Source of the DNA: CAYYAU01 sp964469765 [NCBI: uncultured Clostridia bacterium]
Lineage (GTDB): Bacteria > UBA6262 > WVXT01 > CAYYAU01
Direction: 5' to 3'
NCBI GenBank assembly: GCA_964469765.1
Contig: CAYYAU010000018.1
Span: 1-11,844, forward strand
DNA: 11,844 nucleotides
The notes below the pieces were generated by a model. It was not told where the DNA came from. It did not search any database and was given only the letters and a program-made list of their open reading frames with translations. Positions 1 to 6,738 of this stretch are shown here, piece after piece (position 1 is the first letter of the stretch; each line of letters starts with the position of its first letter). A program made the translations under genes and the position numbers.

Positions 1-84
1 CAAAAGGCGTATTCTCCATTAACAGATGCTCCATCTTCTGTTGAGAAAAAACAGTTAAAAGAACTAAATATTAAGATTGTTTAA
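1..84 (+). CDS. aspS: Aspartyl-tRNA synthetase, C-terminal end (partial, cut by window start)
   Basis: Frame 1 is open from the left edge to a TAA at 82-84 and gives 27 residues. The stretch AYSPLTDAPSSV followed by KKQLKELNIKI matches the conserved tail of bacterial AspRS (pattern FPK...A..PLT.APS.V...QL.EL.I.I), where the loop before it closes the class II catalytic domain. The enzyme charges tRNA-Asp with aspartate in the cytoplasm. Only the extreme C-terminus is visible, so catalytic motifs cannot be checked and I cannot say whether it is discriminating. The stop is one base before the phoH ATG, so the two genes are probably co-transcribed. The call rests on recognition of this tail only. 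Confidence 0.8.
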   Translation, partial: QKAYSPLTDAPSSVEKKQLKELNIKIV

Positions 85-85
85 A

Positions 86-1051
86 ATGCATACTAAAAAA
101 ATAGAGTTGAAATCAAATCAATATGCACAAGAGTTGTGTGGTCAATATGACCAGAATCTGAAATTAATTGAAGAAGTTTTTAATGTTGAGATTATTCCAA
201 AAGGTACTCAATTAATTATAAGGGGTAATCAGAAGTTAATCAAGGTTGTTGAGTCTCTTGTAAAGGAACTTTTGAATAGAATTGTGAGTAATGGCATATT
301 ACGAAGTAATGAGTTAGAGAATAGAATAAATTTTTATTTATCTGAGATGAAACATCCCCATAGCATCAAGAAAAATATTATCAACGAAGCTGTGTTTGTT
401 TCAGAAAAAGGTAAAATTGTAAAACCTAAAAGTAAACAGCAATATAAATATGTAAAAGCAATTGAGAATAGTGATATTGTGTTTGCTATAGGTCCTGCTG
501 GAACCGGAAAGACTTATTTGGCATGTGCTAGTGCCTTGAATGCTTTGAAAAATGAAAAAGTAAGTAGAATTATACTTACACGGCCAGTAGTAGAAGCAGG
601 AGAAAAATTAGGATTTTTACCTGGTGATTTTTATGAAAAGGTGGAACCTTATCTTCACCCATTATATGATGCTTTTTATTCTATGATAGGACCTGAGAAG
701 TTTCAAAGATATAGAAGAGAACAACTTGTTGAGATTGTGCCTCTTGCATATATGAGAGGAAGGACATTAAATAATGCGTTTGTAATTTTAGATGAGGCTC
801 AAAATTCTACACTGGAACAAATGAAGATGTTTCTTACCCGATTGGGGTTTGATTCTCAGGCAGTTATTACAGGAGATATAACTCAGGTTGATTTAGAAGA
901 TAAAAAGTATTCAGGACTTATTCAGGTTCAACATATCCTTAAAGGAATAAAAGGAATAAAATTTATTTATTTTTCTCAAACAGATGTGGTAAGACATATT
1001 CTTGTTAAAAAGATTATTTCTGCTTATCAGAGGTATGAAAATAATAAATGA
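86..1051 (+). CDS. phoH: PhoH family P-loop ATPase (YbeZ-like)
   Basis: A cytoplasmic ATPase of the PhoH/YbeZ family, linked to RNA metabolism and ribosome maturation and often encoded beside ybeY, as here. From the ATG at 86 it is 321 residues, normal for the family. The N-terminal ~100 residues look like the KH-like RNA-binding region. The ATPase core has Walker A GPAGTGKT (136-143), LTRPVVEAGEKLGFLPGD (164-181), the family signature MRGRTLNNAFVILDEAQN containing Walker B (223-240), and the sensor-like VITGDITQVDL (260-270). I prefer the ATG at 86, one base after the aspS stop; an in-frame TTG at 77 would add three residues and overlap aspS. Neither start has a clear Shine-Dalgarno sequence, which suggests translation coupled to aspS. 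The gene ends in an ATGA overlap with the next one. The family is certain; the exact biochemical role is not. Confidence 0.95.
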   Translation: MHTKKIELKSNQYAQELCGQYDQNLKLIEEVFNVEIIPKGTQLIIRGNQKLIKVVESLVKELLNRIVSNGILRSNELENRINFYLSEMKHPHSIKKNIINEAVFVSEKGKIVKPKSKQQYKYVKAIENSDIVFAIGPAGTGKTYLACASALNALKNEKVSRIILTRPVVEAGEKLGFLPGDFYEKVEPYLHPLYDAFYSMIGPEKFQRYRREQLVEIVPLAYMRGRTLNNAFVILDEAQNSTLEQMKMFLTRLGFDSQAVITGDITQVDLEDKKYSGLIQVQHILKGIKGIKFIYFSQTDVVRHILVKKIISAYQRYENNK

Positions 1052-2514
1052 TGAATGTTAAAAGTATCTTTAGACCAATATTGTTAAAATTACTTAAATT
1101 GACCGAAGAGAAAAAACCCATATTGGAAAAAAGGAAAGATGAATTACATTTTTTCCAAGCACATATTCCTATATGGTTGTGGATTTTTATAGATTATGTA
1201 GTAATATTTATTGTTTTTTCTTTTAGATTTAATTTTGAAGCTGCTAAACTTGTAAGTATTTTACTTTTTGAATCTTTTATATTCTTATTTCTTTTTCTCT
1301 ATTTAAAATATTATTTTGGGAGCTATTTTAAAAGAGAAGTAATAGGACTGATAAGTGTTCTTTTTATTGTGTTAATTATAATAAATGAAATAATCCAACG
1401 AAATCCACATCTTTCTCTATATCTTACTCCTTTTGCCTCTGTTGGAATTCTGCTGTATCTGCTTACAAACAGTAGAGTGTCAATAGTTTGTATTTTTGCA
1501 ATCTCTCTTATTTTATCTATTTTTGAAGGGTTGAATTTTGATTTGTTCATATTTGGATTTGCAGGAGGAGTAACATCCATATTTGTACTCCGGAATGTAA
1601 GAAGTAGAGATGAAATTTTAAAAGCAGGTTTGTATGTAATAGGAATTAACATTATTACTATTCTATCATTATTTCTAATTAAAAGAGGGGTGTTTTTCCA
1701 GTTAGGTACAGATTTAATCTGGGCAATTGGTAATGGTTTATTCTCGGTCATCCTTGCGTTAGGACTTTTACCATTTTTAGAGAAGATATTCTTCTTAACA
1801 AGTGATATTAAACTGTTAGAACTTGCTGATTTTAATCAGCCATTACTTAAAAGGGTTATTATTGAAGCCCCAGGTACTTATCATCACAGTTTAATGGTAG
1901 GAAATTTAGCAGAGGCAGCAGCTAACTTAATAGGTGCTAATTCACTGTTAGCACGTGTTGCTTCTTATTACCACGATATAGGTAAACTTTTTAAGCCTGA
2001 GTATTTTATTGAAAATCAACAGTCAACATTTAAAAGCAAACATGAAGATTTAAGTCCTAATATGAGTAGTTTAATTCTGATTTCTCATGTGAAGGAAGGT
2101 ATAAATCTTGCTAAAAAATACAAACTGCCAAGACCAATTATTGATATTATTGAGCAACATCATGGAACAAGTTTAATTTATTATTTCTATCAGAAGGCAT
2201 TGGAAGAGTATAAAACTTCTCATGTTGAAGAGTCAAAATATAGATATCCCGGGCCGAAACCTAAAACAAAAGAAGCAGCGATTGTAATGTTAGCAGATAT
2301 TGTAGAAGCAGCTTCAAGGACATTAGAAGCACCTTCTTATGAGAGAATATCAGAGCTTGTCAATAAGGTAATTAATAATAAATTTATTGATGAACAGTTA
2401 AATGATTGTGATTTAACCCTTTTGGATTTAAGGAAGATTGCACAGAGTTTTATCCACACACTGGTTAGTACTCACCACGGAAGAATTGAATATCCAGAGG
2501 AAAGTGAAAAGTAA
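1048..2514 (+). CDS. pgpH: 7TM-HD domain phosphohydrolase (PgpH/YqfF family, short form)
   Basis: An integral membrane protein with a cytoplasmic HD domain. Listeria PgpH of this family hydrolyses cyclic di-AMP. The 488 residues start with a charged ~40-residue segment, then seven or eight hydrophobic helices between about 43 and 242, then the HD domain (about 255-480). Metal-binding elements are visible: H280 in GTYHHS, H309-D310 in YYHDIGK, H347 in SHV, H371/H372 in EQHHG, and D417 in ADIVEAASR; the ENQ motif is at 322-324. PgpH proteins usually exceed 700 residues because an extracellular 7TMR-HDED domain lies between the first membrane helix and the rest; here it is absent and phoH abuts, so this is not a missed start. 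The ATG at 1048 overlaps the phoH stop as ATGA; a second ATG follows at 1051. An AGAGG lies about 13 bases upstream, rather far. Family assignment is firm; c-di-AMP as substrate is inferred. Confidence 0.9.
   Translation: MMNVKSIFRPILLKLLKLTEEKKPILEKRKDELHFFQAHIPIWLWIFIDYVVIFIVFSFRFNFEAAKLVSILLFESFIFLFLFLYLKYYFGSYFKREVIGLISVLFIVLIIINEIIQRNPHLSLYLTPFASVGILLYLLTNSRVSIVCIFAISLILSIFEGLNFDLFIFGFAGGVTSIFVLRNVRSRDEILKAGLYVIGINIITILSLFLIKRGVFFQLGTDLIWAIGNGLFSVILALGLLPFLEKIFFLTSDIKLLELADFNQPLLKRVIIEAPGTYHHSLMVGNLAEAAANLIGANSLLARVASYYHDIGKLFKPEYFIENQQSTFKSKHEDLSPNMSSLILISHVKEGINLAKKYKLPRPIIDIIEQHHGTSLIYYFYQKALEEYKTSHVEESKYRYPGPKPKTKEAAIVMLADIVEAASRTLEAPSYERISELVNKVINNKFIDEQLNDCDLTLLDLRKIAQSFIHTLVSTHHGRIEYPEESEK
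2496..2500 (+). promoter_or_regulatory. Possible ribosome binding site of ybeY
   Basis: AGAGG lies inside the end of the pgpH reading frame, three bases before a GTG at 2504. The spacing is short, but it is the best-supported initiation point near the N-terminus expected for YbeY. It favours the GTG over the in-frame TTG at 2486. Confidence 0.45.
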
Positions 2515-2956
2515 AAAGTTTGTTATAAATGTAAGAAATCAACAGGGAAAATTCAAAATAAATAAGGCATTTATTATTAAAGTAAGTAAAACCACATTAA
2601 AAAATAGTAAAGCTCCATTTTCAGAAATAGATTTAATTTTTGTAAATAATAAATATATAAAAAAATTAAATAAAAAATATTTAAAAAGAAACAGAATTAC
2701 TGATGTAATAGCTTTTAATTATAACAAAGGAATTAAATTTCCTAATCAGGATAGATTATTCGGTGAAATATTTGTTTCAATTGAACAAGCAAGAAAACAG
2801 GCTAAATTATATAATCATTCCTTTGATAAGGAAATAGCTATTCTGGTTATTCATGGTATTTTACATCTATTAGGATGGAATGATAGAACTAAAAATCAAA
2901 GAAAAAAGATGGAAGAAAAAATTAAAAAGTTATTAACCAATATTTATACTTCATAA
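2504..2956 (+). CDS. ybeY: Endoribonuclease YbeY (rRNA maturation factor)
   Basis: A UPF0054-family metalloprotein that acts in 16S rRNA 3'-end maturation and 70S ribosome quality control in the cytoplasm. From the GTG at 2504 it has 150 residues, typical for YbeY. The conserved blocks are present: YLKRNRITDVIAF (59-71), FGEIFVS (86-92) and the metal-site segment HGILHLLGWND (117-127). H117 and H121 match the first two zinc-binding histidines; the third position, normally His in HGxLHLxGxDH, is D127, preceded by Asn instead of Asp. Reading upstream of 2504 stays open but only adds out-of-frame pgpH sequence. The gene overlaps pgpH by 11 bases, so translation is probably coupled. The protein is rich in Lys and Asn, in line with the base composition of the window. 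The family is clear from the motif and from the phoH/7TM-HD context; the start is moderately supported. Confidence 0.92.
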   Translation: MKSKKFVINVRNQQGKFKINKAFIIKVSKTTLKNSKAPFSEIDLIFVNNKYIKKLNKKYLKRNRITDVIAFNYNKGIKFPNQDRLFGEIFVSIEQARKQAKLYNHSFDKEIAILVIHGILHLLGWNDRTKNQRKKMEEKIKKLLTNIYTS

Positions 2957-2971
2957 ATTCAAAATAAGAAG

Positions 2972-2985
2972 TGACGGAGACGTCG
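2972..2985 (+). promoter_or_regulatory. Small hairpin with GAGA tetraloop upstream of dgkA-PAP2
   Basis: In the 39-base gap between ybeY and the next gene, GACG (2973-2976) pairs exactly with CGTC (2981-2984) around a GAGA loop of the GNRA type, with a possible T-G wobble outside at 2972/2985. The short pentamer GAAGT occurs on both sides (2968-2972 and 2985-2989). There is no T-run, so it is not an intrinsic terminator. It contains the only GGAG in the gap (2976-2979), 16 bases before the ATG at 2996, too far for a normal ribosome site. The stem is short and could be chance. Confidence 0.2.
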
Positions 2986-2995
2986 AAGTAGAAAA

Positions 2996-3718
2996 ATGCC
3001 GATATCATCAAAAGGATTAATGGATAGTTTTAATAATGCTCTTAAAGGTATTGTTTTTGTCTTTAAATCTCAAAGAAATATTAGAATTCATTTCCTTTTT
3101 GCCTTTGCTGTTATTCTGTTAAGTTTTTTCTTCAACATTGATAAGAGTGAGATTATTTTGTTGTTTGTTGTAATTTCTTTTGTGTTGGTTGCAGAGATTT
3201 TTAATTCAGCAATTGAAATGATAATAAATTTAGTAACAGAGGAGTATCATCCAATAGTCAATAGAATCAAAAATGTTACTGCGGGTGCTGTGCTTCTTTC
3301 TTCTGTAAATGCTTTGGTTGTTGGATATTTAATATTTTTTAACAAAAAAAATATTAAACAATTCCTTTCCAGCCAAAATGTATTTTCAAGAATAAAAGGT
3401 AAATGGGAATATCTACTGTTTATTCTTTTGGGTTTAACGATTATTACTGTCATTGGAATTAAATCATTTTTTAAAAAAGGCACCCCTATGGAAGGAGGAA
3501 TGCCAAGTGGTCATTCTGCATTGGCTTTTGCAGTAGTTACAGCTGTATTTTTTATATCTCAGAGTTTGGCTCTTACTGCACTAACGTTTTTATTGGCTAT
3601 TTTGGTTGCAGAAAGCAGAGTGCATTTTAAATTACATACTATATGGGAAGTTATTATTGGAGCATTGATAGGTACATTCTTTTCTTTTTTGGTTTTTGAG
3701 ATTCTTGGTAAAATATAA
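2996..3718 (+). CDS. dgkA: Fused DgkA-type lipid kinase and PAP2 phosphatase
   Basis: A 240-residue membrane protein with two lipid-phosphate domains. Residues ~7-115 match the small trimeric diacylglycerol/undecaprenol kinase family: SQRNIRIHF (25-33), VAEIFNSAIE (65-74) and AGAVLL (96-101), with three hydrophobic helices. Residues ~138-240 are a PAP2 phosphatase: GTP after K156 (reduced C1), MPSGHSALAF (169-178, catalytic-type H173), and SR with downstream His and Glu (S207, R208, H214, E218). Kinase residues equivalent to E. coli E69, N72, E76 and K94 are kept (E67, N70, E74, K92), but positions for E28, D80 and D95 are Q26, N78 and N93. The fusion could phosphorylate and dephosphorylate undecaprenol or diacylglycerol, or act mainly as a phosphatase; that is inference. 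The ATG at 2996 has no good ribosome site. ATG 3020 follows AAAGGA by three bases and would remove eight residues without touching either domain. Confidence 0.85.
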   Translation: MPISSKGLMDSFNNALKGIVFVFKSQRNIRIHFLFAFAVILLSFFFNIDKSEIILLFVVISFVLVAEIFNSAIEMIINLVTEEYHPIVNRIKNVTAGAVLLSSVNALVVGYLIFFNKKNIKQFLSSQNVFSRIKGKWEYLLFILLGLTIITVIGIKSFFKKGTPMEGGMPSGHSALAFAVVTAVFFISQSLALTALTFLLAILVAESRVHFKLHTIWEVIIGALIGTFFSFLVFEILGKI

Positions 3719-3735
3719 ACAAAAGGAAATGTTAA

Positions 3736-5118
3736 ATGGCTAGTATTCAAAGTTTTGCTTTATTTTATCCAGATATTAAGTCTTTACTGAAAGCAAGAAA
3801 ATATGAGGAATTAAAATTAATTCTTAAAGAAATACCTTCCATTGATATTGCTCAAGGTTGGAATAATTTTACTCCAAAGGAAAAAAATATTATCTTCCAT
3901 TTATTAGATAAACACAGAGGAGTAGAGTTATTTGAAGACCTGTCTTTTCAAGAACAAAATGAATTGATTAATATGTTAGAATCTACAGAGCTATCTGAGA
4001 TTTTAAATGAGATGTCTCCTGACGAGAGAGCAGATTTGTTCCAGGACCTTTCTTCTACAATGATGAGAAAGTTGTTCAATTTAATGAAAAAAGAAGAGGT
4101 AGAAGATGTTCAAGAATTAATGAGATATAAAGAAAATACAGCAGGCGGTATTATGGATACAGAGTTTGTTGAGTTGAAAAAGAATATGAGTGCTAAACAA
4201 GCAATTCTAAAATTACAAGAGTCTTGTAAAAGTCACCAAGTGAAGAAAATTTATGATTTATATATCACTGATGATGAACATCATCTTCTTGGTGGTATAT
4301 CGTTGCAAAGGCTGATTAGTATGCCATCGGATATGTTGCTAAGAGATGTAATGGCACCTGTACAGATGATAAAGATAAATGTGGACGAGGATCAAGAAAA
4401 GGTTGCTCAACTGTTTTCAAAGTATGATTTACTTTCTGCTCCTGTTGTAGATTCGCAGAATTGTTTAAGAGGGATTATTAGTATTGATGATATTGTAGAT
4501 GTGATTCAACAGGAAAATACAGAGGATATATATGGATTAGGGAAAATTAGTAGTGTTGAGAAAGCAGTGGAAATAAACTATTCAAAGGCTTCGGTTTTAA
4601 CTCTATTTAGAGAAAGAATAGTTTGGCTTTTTGTGCTTCTTCTTTTTGGGACATTTATTTCTAGTGAGCTTCTTAAAGGATATAGAAGAATACTACAATC
4701 AGCAGTAGCATTGGCATATTTTATTCCTATGCTTATGGATTCAGGAGGAAATGCGGGTTCCCAATCATTAACAATGGTTGTAAGAGCTTTGGCACTTGGA
4801 CAAATATCTGTAACTGAAGCGAGAAAGATATTTCTAAAAGAGATATTTACAGGATTTATTTCGGGAGTTGCAATGGGTTTAATTGCATTTTTTGCTGTTT
4901 TGGTGATTCAAGCATTTAATTATAAATTAGCAGTAACAGTTTCGGTTGCTTTAACGGCTGTAATAACGCTTGCTACATTATCAGGTGCATTGCTTCCTCT
5001 TTTATTTAAAAAGATCGGCGTTGACCCCGCAGTTTCTGCAAGTCCTTTTATAACAACAGTAGTGGATGCTACTTGTATAATAGTATACTTTGAAATTGCA
5101 AGTAAACTGTTTTTGTAA
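3736..5118 (+). CDS. mgtE: Magnesium channel/transporter MgtE
   Basis: An inner-membrane Mg2+-selective channel gated by intracellular Mg2+. The 460 residues show full MgtE architecture: a helical N domain (about 15-130, with repeated Asp/Glu-rich helices such as LNEMSPDERADLF), two CBS domains (about 136-258, beginning at NTAGGIMDTEF and ending LRGIISIDDIVDVI), a connecting helix, and five membrane helices (about 295-458). Signature residues include the PMLMDSGGNAGSQ segment (331-343), in the pore-lining region, and D444 in TTVVDAT, aligning with the pore Mg2+-binding Asp (D432) of Thermus MgtE. A good ribosome site AAGGA (3723-3727) lies eight bases before the ATG. The gap from the dgkA fusion is only 17 bases. 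It occupies the place where cdd and era stand in Bacillus. No riboswitch-sized leader is present. Mg2+ transport is well supported; Co2+ transport is possible. Confidence 0.96.
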   Translation: MASIQSFALFYPDIKSLLKARKYEELKLILKEIPSIDIAQGWNNFTPKEKNIIFHLLDKHRGVELFEDLSFQEQNELINMLESTELSEILNEMSPDERADLFQDLSSTMMRKLFNLMKKEEVEDVQELMRYKENTAGGIMDTEFVELKKNMSAKQAILKLQESCKSHQVKKIYDLYITDDEHHLLGGISLQRLISMPSDMLLRDVMAPVQMIKINVDEDQEKVAQLFSKYDLLSAPVVDSQNCLRGIISIDDIVDVIQQENTEDIYGLGKISSVEKAVEINYSKASVLTLFRERIVWLFVLLLFGTFISSELLKGYRRILQSAVALAYFIPMLMDSGGNAGSQSLTMVVRALALGQISVTEARKIFLKEIFTGFISGVAMGLIAFFAVLVIQAFNYKLAVTVSVALTAVITLATLSGALLPLLFKKIGVDPAVSASPFITTVVDATCIIVYFEIASKLFL

Positions 5119-5124
5119 TTTTTT

Positions 5125-5874
5125 ATGCGATATATTAATTCTAAATGTATAATATTATACCATAAGAGTATAAATGAAAATGATAAATTTGTTACTGTCT
5201 ATTCAGAGGCTCTTGGGAAAATTAAAATATTTGCTAAAGGGTTACGAAAAATTAAAAGTAAGTTGTGTTCATCATTGCAGCCTTTGAATTATATTATTAT
5301 CCAACTATACAAAAATCCTTTAAGGGATTATTATATTGTTACTGGTACTGAACTGATAAAGGATTTCAATGCTATAAAAAAAGAAATCAGAAAGCTTATG
5401 GTAAGTTTTCAAATAATTGAACTGATTGATAATTTAATAACAGAACAAGAAAAAAGTAAGGATGTTTTTAAATTATTATTGGAAACACTGGTTTATTTAG
5501 AAAGTTTTAATGAAGAAGAATTGGTTTTCATTTTTTTTGCTTTAAGGTTATTTTCTTTAGAAGGTTATAGATTAATGTTAGATAGATGTGTTGAATGTGA
5601 TAAACTTATAGATAGCCAGTTTAAATTGAGTTTGAGAAAAGGAGGGCTTGTTTGTAGTAAATGTATGAATGAATTTCCTTATGGACAGGATGTTTCTTTA
5701 GGAGTAAAAAAGTATTTGGAAAAACTTTTAAATAGTGATATCAATTATCTAAATATTCTCAAAATTGACAAAAAATTAAAACAGGAACTAAAGAATATTG
5801 TTTATACTTATATAACAGAAAATATTGGTAAGGTGTTGAATAGTTCAAAGGTAAAGGAAGAAATAAAACAATGA
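5125..5874 (+). CDS. recO: DNA repair protein RecO
   Basis: RecO binds single-stranded DNA and RecR and helps RecA displace SSB in recombinational repair and gap filling. The 249 residues match normal length. The N-terminal ~80 residues form the OB-fold, with the family pattern YSEALGKIKIFAKGLRK (26-42); the rest is helical and holds a zinc site C155-x2-C158 and C177-x2-C180 (CVEC and CSKC), typical of many Firmicutes and thermophile RecO proteins. The ATG at 5125 is six T residues after the mgtE stop, and there is no recognisable Shine-Dalgarno sequence, so translation may rely on reinitiation after mgtE. The stop overlaps the glyQ start as ATGA. The order recO-glyQ-glyS is the one known from Bacillus and relatives and supports the call. 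Confidence 0.93.
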   Translation: MRYINSKCIILYHKSINENDKFVTVYSEALGKIKIFAKGLRKIKSKLCSSLQPLNYIIIQLYKNPLRDYYIVTGTELIKDFNAIKKEIRKLMVSFQIIELIDNLITEQEKSKDVFKLLLETLVYLESFNEEELVFIFFALRLFSLEGYRLMLDRCVECDKLIDSQFKLSLRKGGLVCSKCMNEFPYGQDVSLGVKKYLEKLLNSDINYLNILKIDKKLKQELKNIVYTYITENIGKVLNSSKVKEEIKQ

Positions 5875-6734
5875 ATTTTCAAGCAGTTGTTACAAGGCTT
5901 AATCTATTCTGGGAAAAACACGGTTGTCTTCTTTTATATCCTTATGATGTGGAAAAAGGTGCTGGGACTTTTAATCCTGCTACCTTTCTTAGGTGTTTAG
6001 GTAAGGAGCATTGGAAGGCTGCATATGTTGAACCTTCTCGTAGGCCTACAGATGGGAGGTTTGGTGTAAATCCAAATAGACTTAGAAAACATTTTCAGTA
6101 TCAAGTTATATTGAAACCTTCTGAAACAGATGTAAGAAAGGTATATATTGAAAGTTTAAAAAAACTTGGAATTTATCCTGCTCAGCATGATATAAGATTT
6201 ATAGAAGACAACTGGGAATCTCCTACATTAGGAGCATGGGGAATTGGTTGGGAAGTGTGGTTAGATGGATTAGAGATTACTCAATTTACATATTTTCAGC
6301 AGATAGGGGGAATAGATTTAGATATTATCCCTGTTGAAATAACATATGGTCTTGAAAGAATTGCTATGTATATTCAAGGAAAAAGTAATATTTTTGATAT
6401 AGAGTGGTCCGAAGGTATAACATATGGTAAACTTTTTCTCCATGCAGAGCAAGAGTTTTCCTCTTTCAATTTTGATTTAGAAAATAAAGAAAATCTTATA
6501 AATCTTTACAGGCTTTATAAAAATCAAGCAAGAACCTTGTTAGACAAAAATCTTATTTTACCTGCATATGATTTTGTGATGAAATGTTCTCATGTGTTTA
6601 ATATATTAGATGCTTCTGGTTCAATAAGTATTATGCAGAGAACATCTTATGTAAACGAAATTAGAAAACTTTCTTGTCAAGTAGCAAAGATGTATCTGGA
6701 ACACATTAAAAATTCTCAGACAGAGAGGGGTTAG
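5871..6734 (+). CDS. glyQ: Glycyl-tRNA synthetase alpha subunit
   Basis: The catalytic class II subunit of the bacterial alpha2-beta2 glycyl-tRNA synthetase, which activates glycine with ATP and charges tRNA-Gly together with GlyS. The 287 residues are close to the usual 290-300. Conserved blocks are almost unbroken: HGCLLLYPYDVEKGAGTFNP (17-36; most homologues have Gln where this has Tyr23), AYVEPSRRPTDGRFG (51-65), FQYQVILKPS (75-84), ESPTLGAWGIGWEVWLDG (116-133), EITQFTYFQQ (135-144), and EITYGLERIAMY (156-167) containing the class II motif 3 arginine. The ATG at 5871 overlaps the recO stop by four bases, with no strong ribosome site, so coupling to recO is likely. glyS follows four bases after the stop, which fits the required subunit stoichiometry. 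Confidence 0.98.
   Translation: MNFQAVVTRLNLFWEKHGCLLLYPYDVEKGAGTFNPATFLRCLGKEHWKAAYVEPSRRPTDGRFGVNPNRLRKHFQYQVILKPSETDVRKVYIESLKKLGIYPAQHDIRFIEDNWESPTLGAWGIGWEVWLDGLEITQFTYFQQIGGIDLDIIPVEITYGLERIAMYIQGKSNIFDIEWSEGITYGKLFLHAEQEFSSFNFDLENKENLINLYRLYKNQARTLLDKNLILPAYDFVMKCSHVFNILDASGSISIMQRTSYVNEIRKLSCQVAKMYLEHIKNSQTERG
6723..6730 (+). promoter_or_regulatory. Ribosome binding site fixing a TTG start for glyS
   Basis: GAGAGGGG lies at the end of glyQ, eight bases before the TTG at 6739. It is one of the stronger Shine-Dalgarno-like sequences in the window. No in-frame ATG occurs near the conserved N-terminus (the ATG at 6746 is in another frame), so this site decides the start. Confidence 0.75.
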
Positions 6735-6738
6735 TATT

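Noticed and set aside
77-85. TTG start for phoH
   Set aside because: An ATG three codons later, directly after the aspS stop, is simpler, and no ribosome site favours the TTG.
941-965. Short tandem repeat AAAGGAATA in the end of phoH
   Set aside because: It is two imperfect copies coding for LKGIKGIKF within a conserved reading frame; low-complexity AT-rich coding explains it.
1323-1751. Minus-strand open frame of 142 codons inside the 7TM-HD gene
   Set aside because: It lies fully antisense to a well-recognised membrane domain, shows no family resemblance, and is the kind of long antisense frame expected opposite hydrophobic coding sequence.
2438-2503. Extended N-terminus for ybeY upstream of the GTG at 2504
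   Set aside because: The added residues are only the shifted reading of the conserved C-terminus of the HD protein, and YbeY proteins normally begin near the GTG.
5116-5124. T-run after mgtE as a terminator
   Set aside because: There is no GC-rich stem before it, and recO starts immediately after, so it is not a credible intrinsic terminator.
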